8,178 nt of DNA from BRH-c25 sp035417425. Its GTDB lineage: Bacteria; Bacillota; Clostridia; Lutisporales; Lutisporaceae. The translations under genes and the position numbers were made by a program. The stretch is taken from contig DAOLPD010000143.1 of the NCBI GenBank assembly GCA_035417425.1, positions 1-8,178 of the forward strand, read 5' to 3'. The notes under the pieces were generated by a model. It saw only the letters and a program-made list of their open reading frames with translations. It did not search any database and was not told the DNA's origin. This document shows, one piece after another, positions 1 through 5,234 of this stretch (positions within the stretch are counted from its first letter, which is position 1; every line of letters begins with the position of its first letter).

Positions 1-128
1 TTTATGTGCGTCAGGATTTTACAAGTATCAAGCTCTGATTCTGTCCAAAGCTAATGTCGTGCGAGTCGAGATATAAGGCTAGTGCTCTGCAGGATGACTG
101 CAAACTTCAAATATGTCGCATTCTTCTT
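1..128. other. Non-coding flank downstream of the NagZ-like gene
   Basis: No convincing gene or terminator is visible here. Short reading frames on both strands lack a ribosome binding site. A 5-bp hairpin at 88-102 has no U-tract on either strand, so I do not call it a terminator. Confidence 0.5.
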
Positions 129-1415
129 TTATTGTGCAGTGCTTCTGATTTTGCTGTTCAGCTCCTCCAGTACCGATTTGTGCCCGCTGCTTCCGAATAT
201 TTCCCCGGCCTCATCGATTTCATATTCCATGGTATCCGTAAGCCCGATCTTAAGCTTGACCTTTATTATCCGGAGCACCGACTCATTGAGCCTTTCTTCT
301 GATATTCTCCCGTCCCCGCACGCATCGCGTAAAGCTGTAAACACCTGATCCTGAATGGCCTTTGTATGCCCTATCAAAAAAATATCAAGGCCTGCATTAA
401 AGGAAGAGGTTACACATTCCTCAATAGTATCTTTACTGCTTATATATCCTAGCATCTCAATATCATCCGATATGGAAATTCCCTCAAAGCCCAAATCTTT
501 TCTCAGAACATCGGTAAGAAAATAATTTGACATGGTAGCCGGAAGGCCGGTAGGGTCAATCCTGGGAAAGGCAATATGCCCAACCATTACTGCATCCAGT
601 CCTGCGTCAATGGCAGCCTTGAAAGGAACCAGCTCTCTGCTTTGCATTGCAGCTTTATCCGTATCAATAACCGGAAGCATGCTATGGGAGTCCTTATCAG
701 TGTTTCCATGTCCCGGGAAATGCTTCGGCACTGCTATTACGCCTTTGGATTGCAGTCCGTTGATAAATGACGTTCCATGAAGTGAAACCACTTCCGGAGT
801 GCTTCCGTAAGACCTCCTTATTAGCAGCTTGTTCTCACTGCTTTCTACAATATCAAGAACCGGGGCAAAATTAAGATTTATTCCTGCAGCTTTAAGCTCT
901 TGTGCTATAGTCTGCCCTGCCTTATATGTGAGCCCGGGCTCTCCTGCTTTTCCAACCTGCCGGGCATCGGGGAAATGTGTACCGCCCTTTGGGAGCCGTG
1001 ATACGGTGCCTCCCTCTTCATCAACCGAAATAAACAGCGGAAGAGGATTCTTAGGGGAATTCATTTCCTTCAGGCTCCTGACCAGTGCATACAGGGAATC
1101 AAAATCCGTATAATTCCTGCTAAAAAGAATAAAGCCGGATACCTTTAACCTGTCTATATAATCCTGCAGCGCTTCTTTTTTCGTATCCTCAGGGAACCCT
1201 ACGATCAGCAGCTGACCTACTTTTTCATTAAGAGTCATTTTGCCAAGCAAAGCCTCTGCTTTTTCCTCAAGTGGATCCTTTGCATCCTCTAAGTCATGGC
1301 CTTCCTGAGCAGGCGGAACGGGAGGGGTGTTCCCTTCAGAAACATCAGGAGCGGTGCAGCCTGCTGCTATTGACAGAATAATTACGACAATCACAATACA
1401 GAATAATTTTTTCAA
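129..1415 (-). CDS. nagZ: NagZ-like beta-N-acetylhexosaminidase lipoprotein (glycoside hydrolase family 3)
   Basis: Family 3 enzymes of this type remove terminal N-acetylglucosamine from muropeptides; in Gram-positives they act outside the membrane in wall turnover. Counting from the TTG start, the 428-residue product opens with a Lys-Lys and hydrophobic signal ending in a lipobox, AAGC, with the lipidated Cys at 20. A low-complexity Pro/Glu-rich tether follows, then the TIM-barrel domain from about residue 60. The family signature KHFPGHG lies at 231-237. The Asp-Ser-His acid/base element is at 242-244, and the probable nucleophile is Asp317 in the segment ISISDDIEM. These are the expected catalytic residues of NagZ-type GH3 enzymes. 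The TTG at 1413-1415 is preferred because AAAGGAG lies 9 bases upstream and the signal peptide then begins cleanly. A longer in-frame start at 1454 would sit inside the -10 element. It is a single-domain protein without the extra C-terminal domain of the Bacillus subtilis homologue. The gene is monocistronic in this window. The substrate is inferred from the family. Confidence 0.9.
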   Translation of the reverse strand: MKKLFCIVIVVIILSIAAGCTAPDVSEGNTPPVPPAQEGHDLEDAKDPLEEKAEALLGKMTLNEKVGQLLIVGFPEDTKKEALQDYIDRLKVSGFILFSRNYTDFDSLYALVRSLKEMNSPKNPLPLFISVDEEGGTVSRLPKGGTHFPDARQVGKAGEPGLTYKAGQTIAQELKAAGINLNFAPVLDIVESSENKLLIRRSYGSTPEVVSLHGTSFINGLQSKGVIAVPKHFPGHGNTDKDSHSMLPVIDTDKAAMQSRELVPFKAAIDAGLDAVMVGHIAFPRIDPTGLPATMSNYFLTDVLRKDLGFEGISISDDIEMLGYISSKDTIEECVTSSFNAGLDIFLIGHTKAIQDQVFTALRDACGDGRISEERLNESVLRIIKVKLKIGLTDTMEYEIDEAGEIFGSSGHKSVLEELNSKIRSTAQ

Positions 1416-1424
1416 CGGTATATA

Positions 1425-1431
1425 CTCCTTT
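1425..1431 (-). promoter_or_regulatory. Ribosome binding site fixing the TTG start of the NagZ-like gene
   Basis: On the minus strand AAAGGAG is followed by nine bases and then TTG at 1415-1413. It decides the start in favour of a 20-residue lipoprotein signal peptide over a 13-residue N-terminal extension. Confidence 0.8.
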
Positions 1432-1453
1432 GCCGGTAAGCTTGTATACTCCA

Positions 1454-1482
1454 ATTATCATCGGCAGGACAGCATATGTCAA
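1454..1482 (-). promoter_or_regulatory. Vegetative (sigma-A type) promoter of the NagZ-like gene
   Basis: On the minus strand a perfect -35 TTGACA (1482-1477) is separated by exactly 17 bases from GATAAT (1459-1454), five of six matches to the -10 consensus. Transcription would begin near 1447, giving a leader of about 30 bases before the TTG start. It lies between the terminator of the upstream gene and the ribosome binding site, so this gene is probably transcribed on its own. Confidence 0.8.
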
Positions 1483-1487
1483 TATAA

Positions 1488-1516
1488 GATAAAAACAGTA
1501 CATCTCTCGATGTACT
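1488..1516 (-). terminator. Intrinsic terminator of the P-loop ATPase gene
   Basis: A perfect 8-bp stem, AGTACATC and GATGTACT (1497-1504 and 1509-1516), closes a four-base loop. On the minus strand it is followed by GTTTTTATC. The stop codon TAG (1517-1515) of the upstream gene overlaps the stem. On the plus strand the stem is followed by ATTTTTTA, so it might work in both directions, although no plus-strand gene ends here. Confidence 0.75.
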
Positions 1517-2825
1517 ATTTTTTATACTCTTTTATGTAGTTTTTTATCAGTGAGGTATCGTAGATATTTCTTATGTATTCCATCATATATTTCCTGTCGG
1601 AAAGCTTCCGGAGCTTTTCCCTGAGGAACTGGGAGATTTCCATTTCATCATTTTCGGTATAGGGAATGTTATTTATGAATTTATATATATTTTGAATAAT
1701 ATGCCTGTATTTTTTTGAGGTATTTTCTATACTGGTGGTGTTTTTGACAAGATTATTTATTAACGCAGCCATTGTTTTCTGCTCATAGGGTATCTCAAAG
1801 GTACTGCAGTTGATGTTCACTGTAGGTAGTATCTTCTTGTTGGGCAGCCTGATGAAAAGCAGCTTTTCCTCGATCCGGCCTATATCTATGGTATCTTTAA
1901 GAGTCTTGTTATATATAAGGGATACCGTATTCTGAGTATTGATGCCTGCGGATATCATTTTCAAAAGGAGCTTTTTTGTAGTTCTTATCTTTGTAGGCAT
2001 GAAGTCATGTACAATAAAAACCTTGCTGGCTGTCTTATATATGTATGGAGTGTTTATTACCGAACTTTCGTCAGCATTGACAATGATGTAATCGTACAAG
2101 CCGCTCAGCTTTCTGAGTATTTCGCAGAAATATATTACCTCAGGCCCTTTCTTGTCGTACTCATAGTCATATACATACAGGTCCACAAGTCCGTCGGTAT
2201 AAATGTTCACAGATCTGTAAAAATCCCTGGATATGGAAAAGTCCTTCAAATTGCTGGTGTTGAGAAAACTATGCTTTGGGAAATAGTTAATAAGCTTATT
2301 CTTTCTTGTTATATCTATAAGTGCCAGCTTCTGACCGTTTTGCCTGAAGCTTTCGCTAAGGGACGCTATAATAGAGGTCTTGCCTGTATTGCCGGGCCCT
2401 ACGAAATATATTATGTTTTCTTCCTGTTCAATAGGTTCTTCAGGGCTGTCATCAATAAACTCAAGGGTTATGAATTTGTGCTTTTCAAGCTTTTCCAAAA
2501 ATGCTACATGCTTTGGCATGCTGCTTCCGGACATGCTGTTGTCCAATATATATGCAACCCTGATGGTAACATCCCGGGGAATCAAATAGCTGAACAGGTC
2601 ATATATGATTTCTTCTATCGTTTCATCGGAATAATTGATGATTATATCATAATGACTGGCCGGGGATATCTTGAGTATGTCTTCCTTATCCGAACAATTG
2701 CAGATGGATAAGCTTTCTTCGACATGATCCGAGGCATAACGGGTAAGATAAGAATTAGAGGATGAACCTGTGGAAATGACGCATCGATGCACCTTTAAGG
2801 CATTTTTATTAATTATGGTCTCCAC
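1515..2825 (-). CDS. Protein with a P-loop NTPase domain of ParA/MinD-like fold, function unknown
   Basis: I do not recognise a named family. From the GTG start the product has 436 residues in three parts. Residues 1 to about 130 form an alpha/beta region with no motif I can assign. Residues about 138-310 look like a SIMIBI-class NTPase: Walker A GPGNTGKTS at 143-151, a strand ending LALIDIT with Asp171, a strand YDYIIVNADE from 244, and SLIYNK at 302-307, which resembles the late strand and Asn of ParA/MinD proteins. The rest is Lys-rich and probably helical. The Walker A lacks the signature lysine of true ParA/MinD deviant Walker motifs (Pro in its place), and the usual Walker B Asp appears as Asn. 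There is no signal peptide or obvious membrane segment, so it is probably cytosolic. It is divergent from the actin-like gene. The GTG at 2825 has a G-rich ribosome binding site; a GTG at 2855 does not. The CpaE/TadZ pattern (receiver-like domain plus ATPase) is one possible analogy. Confidence 0.75.
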   Translation of the reverse strand: METIINKNALKVHRCVISTGSSSNSYLTRYASDHVEESLSICNCSDKEDILKISPASHYDIIINYSDETIEEIIYDLFSYLIPRDVTIRVAYILDNSMSGSSMPKHVAFLEKLEKHKFITLEFIDDSPEEPIEQEENIIYFVGPGNTGKTSIIASLSESFRQNGQKLALIDITRKNKLINYFPKHSFLNTSNLKDFSISRDFYRSVNIYTDGLVDLYVYDYEYDKKGPEVIYFCEILRKLSGLYDYIIVNADESSVINTPYIYKTASKVFIVHDFMPTKIRTTKKLLLKMISAGINTQNTVSLIYNKTLKDTIDIGRIEEKLLFIRLPNKKILPTVNINCSTFEIPYEQKTMAALINNLVKNTTSIENTSKKYRHIIQNIYKFINNIPYTENDEMEISQFLREKLRKLSDRKYMMEYIRNIYDTSLIKNYIKEYKK

Positions 2826-2830
2826 TCTAT

Positions 2831-2840
2831 CCCCCCCTTT
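2831..2840 (-). promoter_or_regulatory. G-rich ribosome binding site fixing the GTG start of the P-loop gene
   Basis: On the minus strand three A and seven G are followed by five bases and then GTG at 2825-2823. The run of seven G is unusual for a Shine-Dalgarno, but it is the only good match upstream of any candidate start. Confidence 0.6.
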
Positions 2841-2862
2841 GATAAAGCTGCACACACCTTGA

Positions 2863-2890
2863 AATTAACACAAAATGGCTATTATTTCAA
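2863..2890 (-). promoter_or_regulatory. Possible promoter of the P-loop ATPase gene
   Basis: On the minus strand TTGAAA (2890-2885) is followed after 16 bases by TTAATT (2868-2863). The -35 is fair (four of six) and the -10 weak (three of six). It is simply the best candidate between the palindrome and the GTG start. Confidence 0.25.
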
Positions 2891-2896
2891 CATAAT

Positions 2897-2925
2897 CAGA
2901 CAAATTAGGACTAAAGTCCTATATG
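2897..2925 (+). promoter_or_regulatory. Possible promoter of the actin-like/PRC-barrel operon
   Basis: CAGACA (2897-2902) and TATATG (2920-2925) each match the sigma-A consensus at four of six positions with a 17-base spacer. The 16-bp inverted repeat falls almost exactly within this spacer, a position where a bound regulator would control initiation. The leader would be about 70 bases. The hexamers are modest, so this is tentative. Confidence 0.35.
2906..2921. promoter_or_regulatory. Inverted repeat, probable operator in the divergent promoter region
   Basis: TAGGACT and AGTCCTA are perfect 7-bp arms around a two-base AA centre. Such a short centre cannot form a stable RNA hairpin and there is no U-tract, so a dimeric DNA-binding protein is a better explanation than a terminator. 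It lies between the divergent P-loop and actin-like genes and could control both. I cannot name the regulator. Confidence 0.55.
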
Positions 2926-3002
2926 ATGCTGGGAAGATATGGAGTATCGTATATTATAGAGTAGTTGTATTCTTTTTTATTAATATTGAAGGAGGTCTTT
3001 TA

Positions 3003-4142
3003 ATGGAGTCTCGAGTTAAAATTTATGCAGATGGTGGAAATCGATTGACGAAAATTATGGAGGAATCCAGAAAGCCTTTTGATTTTCCAACTATTATATC
3101 TGAGCCGGAGAAAGAGCTGAACTATGGATTGAACTTTGACTTCGACCTTTCAGACTGGAATAACGATGCCGCAAAACTCGATATTAACAATATGTTTGTT
3201 GAAATAATCAAAGACGGTGTTTCAATGGGCAAGATGCTGGTCGGTAAGGCTGCAGAAGAAAAAGGACTTTTGATAAGGGATAGAAACAGATATCAGGAAA
3301 AGGCAGCAGATGATGTGATAATGTTCTGCACAATTGCGGGCATTGCATACAATCTGGCTAAATACAACAAGAACTATCAGAAAATAGACCTTACAGTCAA
3401 TCAGCCCCTTATAGAATATGCAAGAAATAAAGAAGGCTCTGCAAATAAATATACAGAGAACCTTATGGGTAATATGAAGGTATTATTCTTTAATATATTC
3501 AACCCCACGCAGATAATATACGAAGTAATATTCGACATCGAAAAGGTTGTATTGTGCCCCGAAGGAATAGCAGCATTCTTCCAGTATGCGGTCAATGAAG
3601 ACGGAAGCCTGAAGGAAGAATTCAAGGAAGATATGAAGACAATAGTCTGGGACATTGGTTCCGGTCAGATAAATGTAGCTGCATTTGACGGCTTCAAGGT
3701 AGCGGGAGTCAACACCTTTGAAAAAGGTATGTTTGACTGCTACGAAAAAATCTCCCTCATTCTGTACAATAACTTCAGGGACAAGCTGGACAGAAAGCCA
3801 TACAGTTACGAAGTAGACAACATGATAAGATTCAGCAACTCGATACTTAAGGGCAAAAAGGGAGAAGATATTGATTTCAGCAGCATAGTTAAAAACGTAT
3901 TTGATGTTTTTGCATACGATCTCAGCAAGGATATAAGAGAATTTTCTAAAATAAAGTTTATGGGTGCCTGCGACAGCATAATATTTGCCGGCGGCGGAAG
4001 CAAGATACTTTTCGATTACCTCAGCAAGTATCTCAGCAACGATTATATTTGTGTAAAGAGTAACATCGGAGAGTATGACAATGTGGTAGGAAGCATGTAT
4101 TACAGGATGTACAAGGATGTAAGGTCAAATATTGAAGGGTAG
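3003..4142 (+). CDS. ParM/StbA-type actin-like ATPase
   Basis: The 379-residue product has the layout of bacterial actin-like proteins of the plasmid-segregation (ParM/StbA/Alp) group, which form nucleotide-dependent filaments that move or position DNA. The N-terminal phosphate-1 loop is at 8-17 (YADGGN followed by Lys17). A segment at 76-84 resembles the ParM-family element that precedes 'VG..A'. The phosphate-2 loop is WDIGSGQ at 216-222, followed by a typical strand to FDG. The adenosine motif is IIFAGGGSK at 326-334. Length is slightly above that of ParM. There is no membrane segment. The ATG at 3003 is chosen because GGAGG ends seven bases upstream; the frame stays open back to 2859 but has no ribosome binding site there. 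It is co-transcribed with the PRC-barrel gene 11 bases downstream. No parC-like direct-repeat centromere is visible nearby and the partner is not a ParR-type protein, so a plasmid-partition role is uncertain. The family call is firm; the cargo is unknown. Confidence 0.85.
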   Translation: MESRVKIYADGGNRLTKIMEESRKPFDFPTIISEPEKELNYGLNFDFDLSDWNNDAAKLDINNMFVEIIKDGVSMGKMLVGKAAEEKGLLIRDRNRYQEKAADDVIMFCTIAGIAYNLAKYNKNYQKIDLTVNQPLIEYARNKEGSANKYTENLMGNMKVLFFNIFNPTQIIYEVIFDIEKVVLCPEGIAAFFQYAVNEDGSLKEEFKEDMKTIVWDIGSGQINVAAFDGFKVAGVNTFEKGMFDCYEKISLILYNNFRDKLDRKPYSYEVDNMIRFSNSILKGKKGEDIDFSSIVKNVFDVFAYDLSKDIREFSKIKFMGACDSIIFAGGGSKILFDYLSKYLSNDYICVKSNIGEYDNVVGSMYYRMYKDVRSNIEG

Positions 4143-4153
4143 GTGCCGGCTTT

Positions 4154-4957
4154 TTGATTATTAAACTGTTAGAACAGCCAATTGTTGCAATTCATGAGGC
4201 GGAAATCACAGGTACGGTTGATGGAGTGATAATCAAAGGCAGCAAGGTCAACTGCATATATCATGGCAATATGGAAGATCATTTTGTCATTCCGATTGAA
4301 AGAGCAATTATCGGCAGCGATGCCGTCATGATTCCGGATGTATCAGTCATGGCAATGGCTTCAAAGAATGTAAGGCCTCTAAGGTCGATGATAAATGTGT
4401 ACAATCTCAAGGGAAAGCGTCTGGGATATCTGCAGGGAATTGAGGTAGACGAACAATTTATTGCCCGTTACATATACACAGAGGAATGCAGGATTGAAAT
4501 GTCGAAGGCAGTCAGCTATGACAGGGTCTTCATCGTAGATGCAGAAGAAGCGGATCTTGAGGCAATTGAAGAACAAGACACTCTGGTGGATACTGAAAAT
4601 GAAGAAGCTGTAGTTGCAGGTGATTCAGGAGAAAACCCGGCAGAAGGTACAGAAGCAGTAGTATCGATGGAGATAGGGCCGGAAATCGAATGGGAGGCTG
4701 AGGATTACAAGCCGGAGGAGAAGAGTGCCGAAAGCTCGGAACTAAGCCTGGTAAAGCCCGTACACCATGAAGAGGACAAGAAAGAGATTCCCTATGTAGA
4801 GGCCAAATATGCATACCTGTGCGGCAAGCAGCTTCTTGAGGGCATAGAAATTGATGATACCTTATACAAGAAAGGAACAATAATCGATGCTGAGCTGATA
4901 AAGCATGCAATCAGCAGCAATGCAATCGTAAAAGTAATAGTAAACGCAGAGGAATAG
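4154..4957 (+). CDS. Tandem PRC-barrel-like protein with acidic linker and C-terminal module
   Basis: The 267-residue product begins with two successive segments of PRC-barrel character. Residues about 4-64 run from 'PIVAIHEAEITGTVDGVII' to IPIERAIIGSDAVMIPD, and residues about 72-130 contain NLKGKRLGYLQGIEVD and end in VFIVD. PRC-barrels are small beta domains that serve as protein or RNA docking modules, as in RimM and the reaction-centre H subunit. Residues about 130-210 are a strongly Glu/Asp-rich, probably disordered linker. Residues 212-265 (YLCGKQLLEGIEID, then KKGTIIDAELIKHA) resemble a small module seen at the end of some clostridial PRC-barrel proteins; this is from memory. There is no signal peptide or transmembrane helix. 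The start is TTG at 4154 with AGGTG eight bases upstream at 4141-4145; no in-frame ATG lies before residue 40. The 11-base gap and shared terminators imply co-expression with the actin-like ATPase, so an adaptor or regulator of its filaments is the natural inference. Confidence 0.7.
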   Translation: MIIKLLEQPIVAIHEAEITGTVDGVIIKGSKVNCIYHGNMEDHFVIPIERAIIGSDAVMIPDVSVMAMASKNVRPLRSMINVYNLKGKRLGYLQGIEVDEQFIARYIYTEECRIEMSKAVSYDRVFIVDAEEADLEAIEEQDTLVDTENEEAVVAGDSGENPAEGTEAVVSMEIGPEIEWEAEDYKPEEKSAESSELSLVKPVHHEEDKKEIPYVEAKYAYLCGKQLLEGIEIDDTLYKKGTIIDAELIKHAISSNAIVKVIVNAEE

Positions 4958-4962
4958 GAAGA

Positions 4963-4983
4963 AGGCGAGAAATCGCCTCTTTT
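4963..4983 (+). terminator. Intrinsic terminator of the actin-like/PRC-barrel operon (first)
   Basis: A 6-bp stem, AGGCGA and TCGCCT, closes a GAAA tetraloop and is followed by CTTTT. It starts six bases after the PRC-barrel stop codon. Confidence 0.7.
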
Positions 4984-5003
4984 ATACTGTGCTAATCATA
5001 TAG

Positions 5004-5044
5004 GTCTAAGAATGATACAGCAAAGTGTCATTCTTAGACTTTTT
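5004..5044 (+). terminator. Intrinsic terminator of the actin-like/PRC-barrel operon (second, strong)
   Basis: Arms 5004-5018 and 5025-5039 pair over 15 bp with one G-T wobble, close a six-base loop (AGCAAA) and are followed by TTTTT at 5040-5044. There is no U-tract on the opposite strand, so it acts on plus-strand transcription. With the preceding hairpin it should block read-through into the cas operon. Confidence 0.85.
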
Positions 5045-5064
5045 ATTCTTCATCATGATATTTT

Positions 5065-5093
5065 TAGACTTTATTTAATTTATGGGTTATAAT
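5065..5093 (+). promoter_or_regulatory. Candidate distal cas promoter
   Basis: TAGACT (5065-5070, four of six to the -35 consensus), a 17-base spacer and a perfect TATAAT (5088-5093). It lies just after the strong terminator and would give a leader of about 135 bases before cas3. Confidence 0.55.
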
Positions 5094-5105
5094 GGATATA
5101 ATGGA
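5088..5105 (+). repeat. Perfect tandem duplication of a 9-bp unit containing a -10 element
   Basis: TATAATGGA occurs twice head to tail (5088-5096 and 5097-5105). Both copies hold a consensus -10 hexamer, but only the first has a reasonable -35 at the right distance. Confidence 0.8.
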
Positions 5106-5181
5106 AACGATTAGATAATTATAAAAAGTTATGTAATTTGCTGTTTGCATAAGATAAATCATACCTTTAATGTGAGTTATT

Positions 5182-5211
5182 TAGACATTATCATTCTTTG
5201 CTGCGTATAAA
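5182..5211 (+). promoter_or_regulatory. Candidate proximal cas promoter
   Basis: TAGACA (5182-5187) and TATAAA (5206-5211) each match consensus at five of six positions with an 18-base spacer. Initiation near 5218 would leave a leader of about 17 bases containing only the GGAG ribosome binding site (5224-5227) before the cas3 ATG. Confidence 0.55.
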
Positions 5212-5234
5212 TATGTAACACAAGGAGTGAGTAT

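Noticed and set aside
88..102. Hairpin TGCAG-GATGA-CTGCA downstream of the NagZ-like gene, considered as terminator
   Set aside because: Only 5 bp and no U-tract on either strand.
829..1113. Open frame of 94 codons on the plus strand within the NagZ-like gene
   Set aside because: Antisense shadow of a gene with conserved catalytic motifs, and no ribosome binding site.
1416..1454. N-terminal extension of the NagZ-like protein by 13 residues
   Set aside because: The upstream start overlaps the -10 element, so it would not be in the transcript, and it would spoil the lipoprotein signal peptide.
2007..2711. Long open frame of 234 codons on the plus strand, opposite the P-loop ATPase gene
   Set aside because: It lies wholly antisense to a gene with clear nucleotide-binding motifs, lacks a ribosome binding site, and its translation shows no domain-like pattern.
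2906..2921. Inverted repeat considered as a terminator or attenuator
   Set aside because: A two-base centre cannot loop well in RNA and no U-tract follows; a DNA operator is more likely.
2859..3002. N-terminal extension of the actin-like protein by 48 residues
   Set aside because: The frame is merely open; the strong GGAGG at 2991-2995 and the ATG at 3003 give a normal actin-family N-terminus, and the extension would cover the palindrome and promoter region.
4530..4910. Open frame of 126 codons on the minus strand opposite the PRC-barrel gene
   Set aside because: It reflects the biased codons of the acidic linker read backwards; low-complexity Leu/Pro-rich product and no ribosome binding site.
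4958..5234. Search for a CRISPR array or leader upstream of cas3
   Set aside because: No repeat of about 30 bases with regular spacing occurs here or elsewhere in the window; only short promoter-scale repeats are present.
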